This document shows positions 1 to 7,185 of a DNA stretch of 36,085 bases, piece after piece. A model generated the notes under the pieces. It did not search any database. It was not told where the DNA came from and was given only the letters and a program-made list of their open reading frames with translations. How positions within the stretch are numbered: position 1 is the first letter of the stretch; every line of letters starts with the position of its first letter. Source of the DNA: a virus; IMG/VR virus record IMGVR_UViG_3300034062_000768, positions 1-36,085 of that record. One strand, 5' to 3'. The translations under genes were made by a program, and so were the position numbers.

Positions 1-80
1 CTGACGCGCAGCTTACGGTGGGCGACCACTGCCGGTTCTGCACCGCCAAGCCCATCTGCCCGCAGATGACAGGCGCTGCC
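1..80. repeat. Terminal direct repeat, left copy (circular overlap)
   Basis: The first 80 bases are identical to the last 80 (36006-36085). The reading frame of the nuclease gene continues exactly across the join, so the repeat is most simply the assembly overlap of a circular or circularly permuted genome with a 36,005 bp unit. A true short terminal repeat is less likely because it would lie inside a coding sequence. Confidence 0.95.
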
Positions 81-506
81 GACCGGGCGCTGGCCGTCAA
101 GCTGGACAATTTAGATGCGGGGAAAATCAGCACCTACTTAAAAAACGCGGATTTGTTGGAGACTTGGATTTCCAGCCTGCGGGAGTTGGCGCTCTCCATG
201 ATGGAGTCCGGGGCTAATCTGCCCGAGTACAAACTGGTCGCCAAACGGGCGATCAGACAATGGACTGACGAGGACAAGGCCAAGGTCGCCTTGTTTGCGT
301 TGGGCCTTGAAGAATCTGAGGTGATGGAGACATCAATCATGTCGCCAGCGAAGGTCGAGAAGGTGCTCAAAAAGCGCAAGATCGCCCTTCCTGCTGATGT
401 GGTCGTCGCCATCTCCTCGGGTAACACCTTGGCAAGCGTGGATGACCCGCGCCCCGAGGTACTGCTGTTGGGCAAACGACTTGCCCATCTTTCTAAACTA
501 TCCTAA
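1..506 (+). CDS. DUF2800 / Cas4-like PD-(D/E)XK nuclease, 3' part
   Basis: This is the C-terminal part of a 374-residue protein whose first part lies at 35387-36085. Bases 1-2 complete a codon begun at 36005, and the frame runs to TAA at 504-506. It carries three clustered cysteines in a C-x2-C-x5-C pattern (codons at 30, 39 and 57; C217, C220, C226 of the joined protein). Together with C18 at the N-terminus they match the four-cysteine iron-sulfur arrangement of Cas4/AddB-type nucleases. The remaining C-terminal half is helical and charged, with no further motif that I recognise. The next gene starts 9 bases downstream behind the ribosome site AAAGG, so they form one operon. The family is established from sequence pattern; substrate and role in replication or recombination are inferred. 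Confidence 0.88.
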   Translation, partial: DAQLTVGDHCRFCTAKPICPQMTGAADRALAVKLDNLDAGKISTYLKNADLLETWISSLRELALSMMESGANLPEYKLVAKRAIRQWTDEDKAKVALFALGLEESEVMETSIMSPAKVEKVLKKRKIALPADVVVAISSGNTLASVDDPRPEVLLLGKRLAHLSKLS

Positions 507-514
507 AGGTAATC

Positions 515-1141
515 ATGAGTAATCTTTCAGTGTTCTCCAAAGCTGGTCTGCCAGCTATCAGTACTCTTTCAACTGCGTTGAAGAGCATGGCCGTGTCGGC
601 GGCTGGCCCATCCGGTGTTGTCATCCTCAAGATGGACAAGACCGGCCATTGGGTGTTTGGCGCTGACCAGACCGAGGTCGAGGACGACTCGACCTGGGCC
701 GTCAATCCCTTCTCCTTTGTCCACGGCTTTATTGCCTGGGGCGACGGCGAGGTGTTAGGCGAGAAGATGGTCGCCGTCAGCCAGCCGCTGCCGGAGATTG
801 ACGACGTGCCGCCCGGCGCTAAGAAGGGCTGGGAGCAGCAGATCGGCATGAGCCTCAAGTGCCTAACCGGCGATGACAAGGGCATGGAAGTGCGCTTTAC
901 CACGACCTCAGTCGGCGGTAAGCGTAGCGTCCAGACCGTTGCTGCTGCGCTGGCCGAGCAGGTTGAGAAGGATCAAACCAAGCCCGTCGCCGTTGTCAAG
1001 CTGAAGAAGGATCACTACCAGCACAAGTCCTACGGCAAGATTTACACCCCGGTGTTTGAACTTGCCGAATGGATTAGCATGGACGGTGAGCCAGAGCCAG
1101 AGGCGCCGCCAGCCGGGCGCCGTCGTCGCGTAGCCGTTTGA
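515..1141 (+). CDS. Probable ssDNA-binding protein (DUF2815 position)
   Basis: This 208-residue protein has a predicted beta-rich core and an acidic, proline-rich then arginine-rich tail (ending in GRRRRVAV). I do not recognise a diagnostic motif. Its position is informative: in many phages a DUF2815-type ssDNA-binding protein lies directly between the DUF2800 nuclease and the family A polymerase, the place this gene occupies. A role as ssDNA-binding protein is therefore inferred mainly from context. The tail is basic rather than acidic at its very end, unlike typical SSB tails, which is a reason for caution. The start is set by AAAGG 8 bases upstream of ATG. Confidence 0.6.
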   Translation: MSNLSVFSKAGLPAISTLSTALKSMAVSAAGPSGVVILKMDKTGHWVFGADQTEVEDDSTWAVNPFSFVHGFIAWGDGEVLGEKMVAVSQPLPEIDDVPPGAKKGWEQQIGMSLKCLTGDDKGMEVRFTTTSVGGKRSVQTVAAALAEQVEKDQTKPVAVVKLKKDHYQHKSYGKIYTPVFELAEWISMDGEPEPEAPPAGRRRRVAV

Positions 1142-1148
1142 TTTTTTG

Positions 1149-1172
1149 ATGCCCATTCGCAAGAGTGGGCAT
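1149..1172 (+). promoter_or_regulatory. RNA hairpin with GCAA tetraloop before the HNH gene
   Basis: The 10-base arms ATGCCCATTC and GAGTGGGCAT pair with one G-U wobble around the tetraloop GCAA, a GNRA loop. It lies in the 49-base gap between the ssDNA-binding candidate and the HNH gene, just before the ribosome site AAGGAG. No T run follows, so it is not a classical terminator. It may be an mRNA processing or stability element, or an endonuclease-associated structure. Confidence 0.5.
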
Positions 1173-1190
1173 TGAAAAGGAGACCGTGCT

Positions 1191-1571
1191 ATGGAAATTT
1201 GGAAATTTGTGCCGGGGTATGACGGCGGATATGAAGTCAGCAATCAAGGGCGCGTGCGCTCTTTTAGACGTTATGCCGAAGGTCGCATTTTGCGTCCGGG
1301 TCGTATGCCTAGCGGTCATCTGAGTGTGGCTTTAGGACGGGAAAATAGTCAGTGTGTTCACAAATTAGTGTTGTTGACGTTTGTTGGCCCTGCCCCCGAT
1401 AAGTATGAGTGCCGCCATTTGAACGGAGACCCTGCGGACAATAGACTTGCAAATCTATGCTGGGGTACGCGCTCTGAAAATATTTTAGATGCAGTGAGAC
1501 ATGGTACTTGGATGACCTCAGCCCGTAAGGCCGGTGGTGACAAAGGCCGCGCCGTTCGTTGGGGCGTGTGA
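1191..1571 (+). CDS. NUMOD4-HNH homing-type endonuclease
   Basis: This 126-residue protein begins with a NUMOD4-like DNA-binding segment (residues 1-27: W4, PGYDGGYEVSNQGRVRS). An HNH_3-type nuclease follows: H57, then ECRHLNGDPADNRLANLCW (73-91) with H76, N78 and N84 in the usual places, then TRSEN. Such proteins are free-standing homing nucleases that cut a target site and promote their own spread. ATG is preceded by a strong AAGGAG site. The stop TGA (1569-1571) abuts the GTG start of the polymerase with no gap. It is unlikely to act in replication; it is probably a selfish insertion between two replication genes. Family assignment is from visible motifs; target site unknown. Confidence 0.9.
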   Translation: MEIWKFVPGYDGGYEVSNQGRVRSFRRYAEGRILRPGRMPSGHLSVALGRENSQCVHKLVLLTFVGPAPDKYECRHLNGDPADNRLANLCWGTRSENILDAVRHGTWMTSARKAGGDKGRAVRWGV

Positions 1572-3476
1572 GTGAGCAACATATATCTCGATTTCGAAAC
1601 CCGCTCAACCTGCGACCTCAAGTCAGCAGGCGTCTACAACTACGCGCAGGACGCAAGCACCGAGGTGCTGTGTATGTCCTACGCCGTCGACGATGGCGAG
1701 GTTGTGACTTGGCTCCCCGGCCAGCCACTACCTGACTTCACCGGCCATCGCATAATGGCCCATAACGCCGCCTTCGAGCGGCTGATCTTATGGTACGTCT
1801 TGCAGGTCAACATCCCGCTGGAGTCTTTCTGCTGTACCGCCGCGCAGGCCCGCGCCAACTGTGCGCCAGGTAGCCTTGAGGATGTGGGCCGGTTCATGGG
1901 CGCGTCCATGAAGAAAGACCACCGGGGCGCTGCCCTCATCCGCAAGATGTGCGTACCACCGTACCAGGAGTCGGCTGAGTTGACCGCTGAGCTGATCCAG
2001 TATTGCGAACAGGATGTCCGGGCCATGCGGGTCATCAGTCAGGCCATGCGCCCGCTATCGGACGAGGAACTACTGGACTACCATGTCAACGAGCGCATCA
2101 ACGACCGGGGCGTCCTGGTCGATGTGCCGCTCTGCCGCGCAGCGGTGTCCTACGCCGCCACAGAAGCCGCTGAGATCGCCGAGATCGTCAAGGAGGTGTC
2201 CGAGGGCGAACTGACCTCTGTACGGTCGCCTAAGATGCGCCAGTGGGTCTGGGACAGAGTCGGCCCCGAGGCCCGCGCCCTGATGACCAAGGACGATAAG
2301 GTCAGCATCGACAAGACCGTCCGCGCCAACCTGCTGAACTGCGACGGAGTGCCGCCCGACGTTCAGGAGATCATCCAGTGCGCCGACGACCTGTGGGCGT
2401 CCAGTGTAGCCAAGTTCGCCCGACTCGCCCAACTGGCCGACGAGGAGGACAGTCGCGTCCGGGGCGCGTTCGTGTTCGCAGGCGGCAGCGCTACTGGCCG
2501 CGCCAGCAGCTACGGCGCCCAGGTTCACAACTTCACCCGCAAGTGCGCTAAAGCCCCCGAGGATGTCCGCGCCGCCATGTGCCGGGGCCACGCCATCGTC
2601 CCTAAGTTTGGCAAGCGCGTCACCGACGTCTTGCGGGGGATGTTGCGCCCCGCGCTGATCCCGGCCAAGGGTCGGCAGTTCGTCGTCGCCGATTGGTCAT
2701 CCATTGAGGCGCGGGTTAACCCTTGGCTGTCTGGTAAGGGTCAGGCCAAGCTGGACGTTTTCGAGTCTGGCCTCGACCCGTACATCGTCAACGCATCCGG
2801 CACGTTCAACCGTACCTATGACGACATCAAGGCCGACTACGACCGTGACGGCGAGTCCGCGCAGCGCCAGATCGGCAAGGTTCAGGAGTTGGCCTGCGGC
2901 TTTGCTGGCGGTGTCGGCGCGTTCGCGTCGATGGCTCGCATCTACAGTGTGCGCCTGTCCGAGGCCGACTCTAAGCGCATGGTCGACGCATGGCGCCGCA
3001 ACAATCAGTGGGCTGTCGGCTTCTGGTCGCAGCTTGAGCAGCAGTACACCAGGGCGATGCGAAACCGGGGGCAAGAGTTCACCGCCGGGCGGATAACTTA
3101 CCTGTTCGACGGCCTGCATCTCTGGTATTCTTTACCCTCTGGCCGTGTGCTTTGCTACCCCTTTGCCCGGCTGGAGGACGACGGCATCAGCTACGCTAAG
3201 GCAGCGTGGAAGCCCGCGCAGGACGCCACCGAGTGGCCCCGCGCCCGGCTGTGGCGCGGTCTGGCTTGCGAGAACGTCACCCAGGCCGTCGCCAACGATC
3301 TGCTGCGCTACGCGCTGCGCCAGCTTGATGATGTGGTTCTGCACGTTCACGACGAGATCGTCGTCGAGGGCGGTACAGAAGAGGAAGTGCGTAGGGTGAT
3401 GACTACGCCGCCAGCATGGGCCACTGGCCTGCCGCTGGACTGTGGTATCAAGACGATGCCGCGTTACGGCAAATAA
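1572..3476 (+). CDS. Family A DNA polymerase with 3'-5' exonuclease
   Basis: This 634-residue phage replicative polymerase shows all key motifs. The exonuclease domain has Exo I DFE (D7, E9), Exo II HNAAFE (64-69) and Exo III YCEQD (Y144, D148). The polymerase domain has TGR (308-310), motif A VVADWSSIEAR with D374, motif B with R432, K436 and GFAGG, and motif C HVHDE (H593, D594, E595). Start is GTG, immediately after the HNH stop; an in-frame TGA at 1569 rules out an earlier start. No strong ribosome site is seen before it, so translation may depend on coupling to the HNH gene. It should copy the phage genome with the primase-helicase encoded next. Confidence 0.95.
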   Translation: MSNIYLDFETRSTCDLKSAGVYNYAQDASTEVLCMSYAVDDGEVVTWLPGQPLPDFTGHRIMAHNAAFERLILWYVLQVNIPLESFCCTAAQARANCAPGSLEDVGRFMGASMKKDHRGAALIRKMCVPPYQESAELTAELIQYCEQDVRAMRVISQAMRPLSDEELLDYHVNERINDRGVLVDVPLCRAAVSYAATEAAEIAEIVKEVSEGELTSVRSPKMRQWVWDRVGPEARALMTKDDKVSIDKTVRANLLNCDGVPPDVQEIIQCADDLWASSVAKFARLAQLADEEDSRVRGAFVFAGGSATGRASSYGAQVHNFTRKCAKAPEDVRAAMCRGHAIVPKFGKRVTDVLRGMLRPALIPAKGRQFVVADWSSIEARVNPWLSGKGQAKLDVFESGLDPYIVNASGTFNRTYDDIKADYDRDGESAQRQIGKVQELACGFAGGVGAFASMARIYSVRLSEADSKRMVDAWRRNNQWAVGFWSQLEQQYTRAMRNRGQEFTAGRITYLFDGLHLWYSLPSGRVLCYPFARLEDDGISYAKAAWKPAQDATEWPRARLWRGLACENVTQAVANDLLRYALRQLDDVVLHVHDEIVVEGGTEEEVRRVMTTPPAWATGLPLDCGIKTMPRYGK

Positions 3477-3480
3477 AAAC

Positions 3481-3500
3481 GCCGCCCGGTCAGGGGCGGC
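3481..3500. terminator. GC-rich hairpin between polymerase and primase genes
   Basis: GCCGCCC and GGGCGGC form a perfect 7-bp stem around a 6-base loop. On the top strand no T run follows, so it is at most an attenuator for the rightward operon. Read on the bottom strand it is followed by GTTTTTATTT, so it could stop leftward (antisense) transcription. Confidence 0.45.
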
Positions 3501-3515
3501 GCAAAGGATGACAAC

Positions 3516-5792
3516 GTGCAATTTTTAGATTTTATCACGGCTCTCGCGCCCGAGGGCGAGACAATGCTGTTTGTGCGCCAAAAACCACAGTTGCGTGGCG
3601 GCGAACGGCAGTATCACGCCGACGGGGCCATCAAGGCTACTTGGCCCTCGTACCTGCCGTCCCACGGCGTCCGTGATGGCGAGGCATGGTACGGCAATAC
3701 AGCGTCGTTCATCGTCGACCGTTTCGAGGACGGTCGCGTGTCGGCGTCGTCGGCCAATTGTGAGTACTGCGCGGTGATGGTGCTGGACGACATCGGCACT
3801 AAGTCCAAGACCCCGCCGCTGCCGCCAACTTGGATCATGGAGACCTCGCCCGGCAACTATCAGTACGGCTACGTCTTCAGCGAACAGCCGCCCAAGGGCG
3901 AGTTCGCCGCCGCCGTCAAGGCCATCGCCGCTGCGGGCTACACCGACCCCGGCGCCTGTAACCCCGTCCGCAACTTCCGCCTGCCGGGGTCGGTCAACAT
4001 GAAGCCTAATCGGGCCGAGTGGGGGTCGATTCTGACGGAGTTCCACCCAGACCGCGAGTTCACGTTGGCCGACATCTGCGCCGCCCTTGATGTGACGCCC
4101 GGCCCTGCCGAGTCCTCCGGCCCCCGCCCGATTCGGATGGCCGACGATGGCGCCGACGATGTGCTGGTCTGGTTGTCGGGTCAGGGGCTGCTGCTCAGTC
4201 GCCCTAACGCCGAGGGCTGGGCGGGGGTCATCTGCCCGAATAGCGCCGAGCATACCGACGGCAACCCAGAGGGCCGCTATATGCCCCTGAACCGGGCGTT
4301 CTGCTGTATGCACGGCCACTGCGTTGATCTGGACAGTAACACTTTTATGCAGTGGGTCGCCGACAACGGCGGCCCCCGCCACGCCCCCGGCCTGCGCGAC
4401 GAGTTGATGGCCGCGCATCTGGAACTGGCCCTCGCCAAGATCAAACCAAGCCCCGAGTACCCCGACGCCGCCGCCGAGGTCATCGCCGAAGTTGAACGCA
4501 AGGAATTAGGCAGGGTCGAGAAGTCTAAGTGGTATCAACGCTTCGCATATCTCCAGGATGACGAGGCGTTCTTCGATATGCAAGACCGCCGCGAGTTGTC
4601 CCGCAACACCTTCAACGCCTTGTTTCGGCACGTCAAGTGCGTGTCGGTTCACTCGACCGGCAAGTCGGCCCGCCGGGTTGAGGCCAGCGTATGCTTTGAC
4701 GAGAACCGGCAGGCGGCTGGCGCCAAGTCGCTGGTCGGTATTACTTATGCCGCTGGCGAGTCGGTGCTAGTCACCAAGGACGGGCTGGTCTACGGCAACC
4801 GCTGGCGCGACGCCCGCCCGCCGACTGTGGCCTGCGACATCAGCATCTGGCTTCGCCATTTGGAGCGCATGGTTCCCCTCGACTTCGAGCGTGAGCATCT
4901 GCTTAACGTGCTGGCCCATAAGGTTCAGTTCCCAGGTCACAAGATCAACCATGCCGTTCTGCTGGGCGGCAAGCCAGGCTCCGGTAAGGATACCCTTCTG
5001 GCGCCTTTTTTTTGGGCCGTCGGCGGCCCGGCCAAACTGAATTGTGCGCTGGTAAAAAATGAAGACCTGACTTCGCAGTGGGGCTACGGGCTGGAGTGCG
5101 AGGTCATGGAGATCGCCGAGTTGCGCCAGAGTGAGGCCCGCGACCGCCGGGCGTTGGAGAATCACCTCAAGCCAGTGATCGCCGCCCCGCCCGAGTACCT
5201 GCCCGTGAATCGTAAAGGACTGCACCCCTACATGGCCCTGAACCGGGTGCTGGTCGTGGCCTTCAGTAACGAGCGCGTGTCGATCTCGCTGCCCTCTGAT
5301 GACCGCCGTTGGTTCGTGCTCTGGGCGGCGGCTGAACGCCTGCCCGAGGTCGACGCCGTGGCCCTCTGGAATTGGTACACGAATCGTAACGGCTTCGCAG
5401 GCGTGGCGGCGTGGTTGGCCGCCCGCGACGTGTCGGCCTTCAACCCCGCCGCCCCGCCGCCGATGACCGAGGCCAAGGCCATCATGGTCGAGGCGGGGAT
5501 GAGTACTGCCGAATCGGTGCTGGTCGAGATGATGCGTGAGCGTCGCGGCCCGTTCGCCCAGGGCGTCATCGGCTCGCCGTTTCACATTATCTGCGACAGG
5601 GTCCAGGGGTCAGGCGCAGCGCCGCCGGGCGTCAAGATTGTCCAGGGCGCCCTGTTCCACGCCTTCCGCGAGGCCGGGTGGCTCGACATGGGCCTGATCC
5701 ATTCCCGAGACTTCAACAGCAAGAAGCATATTTTCGTGGCGCCTGAACTGGTCAGTATGACCAGGTCAGAGATGCGCCGGACGGTCGCGTGA
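3516..5792 (+). CDS. Primase-helicase (AEP-like primase plus SF3/VapE-like helicase)
   Basis: This 758-residue protein looks like a fused replication initiator. The N-terminal part resembles archaeo-eukaryotic primases of phage/plasmid type: VMVLDDIG (88-94, acidic pair D91/D92), ETSPGNYQ (109-116) and RNFRLPGSVN (152-161). A Cys/His cluster follows (C240, H246, C263, H266, C269), suggesting zinc binding. The C-terminal helicase has Walker A GGKPGSGKDT (484-493), a Walker B-like EVMEIAEL near 529 and a sensor-like VAFSNERV near 581, as in DUF5906/VapE-type enzymes. GTG is chosen because AAGGA lies 7 bases upstream; a later ATG at 3564 is the alternative. It would unwind and prime DNA for the polymerase. 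Domain types are inferred by motif. Confidence 0.87.
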   Translation: MQFLDFITALAPEGETMLFVRQKPQLRGGERQYHADGAIKATWPSYLPSHGVRDGEAWYGNTASFIVDRFEDGRVSASSANCEYCAVMVLDDIGTKSKTPPLPPTWIMETSPGNYQYGYVFSEQPPKGEFAAAVKAIAAAGYTDPGACNPVRNFRLPGSVNMKPNRAEWGSILTEFHPDREFTLADICAALDVTPGPAESSGPRPIRMADDGADDVLVWLSGQGLLLSRPNAEGWAGVICPNSAEHTDGNPEGRYMPLNRAFCCMHGHCVDLDSNTFMQWVADNGGPRHAPGLRDELMAAHLELALAKIKPSPEYPDAAAEVIAEVERKELGRVEKSKWYQRFAYLQDDEAFFDMQDRRELSRNTFNALFRHVKCVSVHSTGKSARRVEASVCFDENRQAAGAKSLVGITYAAGESVLVTKDGLVYGNRWRDARPPTVACDISIWLRHLERMVPLDFEREHLLNVLAHKVQFPGHKINHAVLLGGKPGSGKDTLLAPFFWAVGGPAKLNCALVKNEDLTSQWGYGLECEVMEIAELRQSEARDRRALENHLKPVIAAPPEYLPVNRKGLHPYMALNRVLVVAFSNERVSISLPSDDRRWFVLWAAAERLPEVDAVALWNWYTNRNGFAGVAAWLAARDVSAFNPAAPPPMTEAKAIMVEAGMSTAESVLVEMMRERRGPFAQGVIGSPFHIICDRVQGSGAAPPGVKIVQGALFHAFREAGWLDMGLIHSRDFNSKKHIFVAPELVSMTRSEMRRTVA

Positions 5793-5799
5793 GAATCAC

Positions 5800-5814
5800 G
5801 ATAGCCCGGCTATC
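5800..5814. repeat. 15-bp perfect inverted repeat
   Basis: GATAGCC and GGCTATC flank a single central C. It lies directly after the primase-helicase stop and five bases before the main terminator stem. It may be a protein-binding site or an accessory hairpin of the terminator. Confidence 0.45.
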
Positions 5815-5819
5815 ATGAG

Positions 5820-5844
5820 AAACGGCCCGTAAGGGCCGTTTTCT
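5820..5844. terminator. Rho-independent terminator between convergent operons
   Basis: AAACGGCCC and GGGCCGTTT form a 9-bp stem around the loop GTAA, followed by TCT on the top strand and by TCTCAT on the bottom strand. Because the A/T ends pair with the GC core, it can act in both directions. It separates the rightward replication operon from the leftward small-gene operon, which converge here. Confidence 0.85.
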
Positions 5845-5896
5845 ATAGGTTCAGCAGCAGCGCCAGCAGCGCCGCGAACAGTGCGGCCATCAGCAT
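5843..5896 (-). CDS. Possible 17-residue hydrophobic peptide
   Basis: A tiny frame encodes MLMAALFAALLALLLNL, almost entirely hydrophobic, long enough for one membrane helix. Its ATG overlaps the stop of the preceding gene (ATGCTGA), the same coupling seen between other genes of this operon, and its stop touches the terminator. There is no independent ribosome site. It is too short to judge by composition and may be chance, but the placement fits a membrane micropeptide. Confidence 0.3.
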   Translation of the reverse strand: MLMAALFAALLALLLNL

Positions 5897-6105
5897 GGCC
5901 GCCCCCAGGCGTCGGCTAGGGCCGTGAAGGTGACGCCCGGCCCAGCGGGTGGGGCGAACAGGCCCGGCCCCCGCCGGATGCGCCCCCAGGCGTCCAGGCG
6001 GTTCAGGTTGACGAGGTCGCCCCGCTTGACGGCGCCGTAAACCTGATCCCGAGTCCAGCCGTCGGCCAACAGTTCCCGCATAGTCTTAGGATCAGTCAGG
6101 CGCAT
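5890..6105 (-). CDS. Hypothetical 71-residue protein
   Basis: I do not recognise this protein. The N-terminal half (MTRELLADGW-like pattern, residues 8-30, TRDQVYGAVKRGDL) looks like a small helix-turn-helix or winged-helix fold of the kind found in short phage regulators, but no family is certain. The frame is open further upstream, yet the start at 6105 is preferred: GGAGAAGCT precedes this ATG, and the upstream part is covered by another gene in a different frame. It overlaps the preceding 57-residue gene by 10 bases. Confidence 0.6.
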   Translation of the reverse strand: MRLTDPKTMRELLADGWTRDQVYGAVKRGDLVNLNRLDAWGRIRRGPGLFAPPAGPGVTFTALADAWGRPC

Positions 6106-6269
6106 AGCTTCTCCGCATACGCCAGGGCGTCGGCTTCCAGGTTGAAGAGTCGCACCGATGGGCCTACGGTCTCGCCCGTGTCGTCGTCGCGCAGCGTGAC
6201 CTTCCACCAGCCATTCAGGGTCTGCATGACCTCGGCGCTGATCCCATAGTCGACATTCTGGATGATCAC
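6096..6269 (-). CDS. Hypothetical 57-residue protein
   Basis: A short gene starting with GTG that overlaps the stop of the gene before it (GTGA). It encodes MIIQNVDYGISAEVMQTL followed by a WWKVTL beta-like stretch and an acidic DDDTGETVG turn, ending in a helical AYAEKLCA. I recognise no family. The evidence for reality is tight coupling on both sides (4-base overlap upstream, 10-base overlap downstream) and a sensible mixed amino-acid composition, which the competing frame in the same DNA lacks. Confidence 0.6.
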   Translation of the reverse strand: MIIQNVDYGISAEVMQTLNGWWKVTLRDDDTGETVGPSVRLFNLEADALAYAEKLCA

Positions 6270-6583
6270 AGTTCCACCTCCATGCTATCTTCGCCCACAG
6301 GCACACTCAGGCGGTCGCTAAGGCCCGCGTAGAACCCGGCCAGGTTGTCGTCACCGTAGGGCGCCGCATGGTTTTTAAACAGGCGCCTCTCCGAGTTGAG
6401 TCCGTAGTACTGCGCGACATAAGCCGCCGTGCTGAGCGTGGCGCCGTGCTCCGGGTATAGGCGCCGCTCCGCGCCTTTGCTTTTTATGATCTTATGCTTA
6501 CCTGTAATTTTCAACAGTTCGCCCATAATGTCGCGGTCGTCGCGTACTTTGTACCGGGCGCGGCCAAGTGTGATTGTTTTCAT
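6266..6583 (-). CDS. Hypothetical 105-residue protein
   Basis: This unknown protein starts MKTITLGRARYKVRDDRD and is basic in its first half, with a conserved-looking IIKSKGAERRLYPEHG stretch and an acidic C-terminus (VGEDSMEVEL). ATG overlaps the stop of the upstream gene as ATGA; its own stop overlaps the GTG of the next gene. Basic surface and size would fit a nucleic-acid-binding phage accessory protein, but no motif proves this. It lies in a leftward operon of small genes, probably expressed early. Confidence 0.65.
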   Translation of the reverse strand: MKTITLGRARYKVRDDRDIMGELLKITGKHKIIKSKGAERRLYPEHGATLSTAAYVAQYYGLNSERRLFKNHAAPYGDDNLAGFYAGLSDRLSVPVGEDSMEVEL

Positions 6584-6801
6584 GCCTCGACTCCCAATTG
6601 AGCGGCCAGAGCCGGATTATTGCCGCGCAGCCACTTCGCGAATTTAAGGGTCTGCGCGGCTTTCGCGTAGCTGTTAGGCCATGCCCTAGACGGGGCGCGT
6701 AGGGGCGCAAAGTAGGGCGCGATATCCTCGCGGGGATACCATCGATTTCCGTTGTCAGTGCGCCCCAGGGCGCGTAGGTGCGGCCAGGATAAGGTTTTCA
6801 T
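6580..6801 (-). CDS. Hypothetical 73-residue protein, possible DNA-binding
   Basis: The protein begins MKTLSWPHLRALGRTDNGNR, then WYPREDIAPYFAPLRAPSRAWPNSY and a basic helical end. The pattern 'HLRALGRTDNGNRWYPREDI' recalls winged-helix or MerR-like small DNA-binding domains, in which a conserved W-Y-P-x-x-D/E-I follows the recognition helix, as in excisionase-like proteins, but the match is by eye only. ATGA overlaps on both sides tie it to its neighbours. If it binds DNA it could regulate this operon or act at the repeat region to the right. Confidence 0.6.
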   Translation of the reverse strand: MKTLSWPHLRALGRTDNGNRWYPREDIAPYFAPLRAPSRAWPNSYAKAAQTLKFAKWLRGNNPALAAQLGVEA

Positions 6802-7016
6802 ACTGTCGCCTCATTAGTGTTAAAAATCTGTTTGCCCACAATGTCGGACATATGGAATTGCTCCACAGTGCAGGGATACCCTCCCTTGTGCATACCTTGC
6901 GCCATGTCAAACGCTAAACGCTTTGCACGTTTCCAATCATCTGAAACCAAAATATCGTAATGAAATACCCGAATTTGCTTATTGGTTTTTTGGTCAAATA
7001 CAGAATAGCAACTCAT
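6798..7016 (-). CDS. Hypothetical 72-residue protein
   Basis: The protein starts MSCYSVFDQKTNKQIRVFHY and has a beta-strand-rich first half followed by a helix (WKRAKRLAFDMAQGMH). No family is recognised. The frame remains open to 7058, but the ATG at 7016 is preferred: GGAG lies 9 bases upstream and this ATG overlaps the stop of the small membrane gene before it as ATGA. It is part of the leftward accessory operon. Confidence 0.65.
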   Translation of the reverse strand: MSCYSVFDQKTNKQIRVFHYDILVSDDWKRAKRLAFDMAQGMHKGGYPCTVEQFHMSDIVGKQIFNTNEATV

Positions 7017-7108
7017 GGTTTCATACTCCAAAAATAGTAAGCAAAGGGTAAGCCCCATACGGCAGCGCCGATAAGTCCTTGGACTAGGGTCCAGAGTAGT
7101 TTTCTCAT
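7013..7108 (-). CDS. Small membrane protein, 31 residues
   Basis: A short gene encodes MRKLLWTLVQGLIGAAVWGL followed by PFAYYFWSMKP. It has a positively charged N-terminus and one hydrophobic segment (about residues 4-27), so an inner-membrane single-span peptide is likely. The start is well supported by AGGAG 4-5 bases upstream of ATG, and the stop overlaps the next gene as ATGA. No family is recognised. A 77-base gap precedes it, so a separate transcript start is possible. It could be a host-takeover or superinfection-exclusion peptide, which is speculation. Confidence 0.65.
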   Translation of the reverse strand: MRKLLWTLVQGLIGAAVWGLPFAYYFWSMKP

Positions 7109-7185
7109 ATCACTCCTAAAATGATAGCTATAAATTCTTACAGGGTAAGGGCTTGAGGGTTATTTGATTAAGTTTATGAACAAAT

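Noticed and set aside
3481-3500. Full terminator ending the polymerase message
   Set aside because: No T run on the top strand; the primase-helicase ribosome site follows within a few bases, so the operon most likely continues.
3525-4418. Antisense frame of 297 codons opposite the primase-helicase
   Set aside because: High GC at third positions keeps the reverse frame open; the top strand carries clear primase and helicase motifs.
4767-5585. Antisense frame of 272 codons opposite the helicase domain
   Set aside because: Histidine/arginine-rich shadow composition, no start site signal, and the opposite strand is strongly supported.
6106-6306. N-terminal extension of the 71-residue gene to 138 residues
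   Set aside because: The extension is arginine/tryptophan-rich shadow sequence and would overlay the 57-residue gene, which has proper overlaps.
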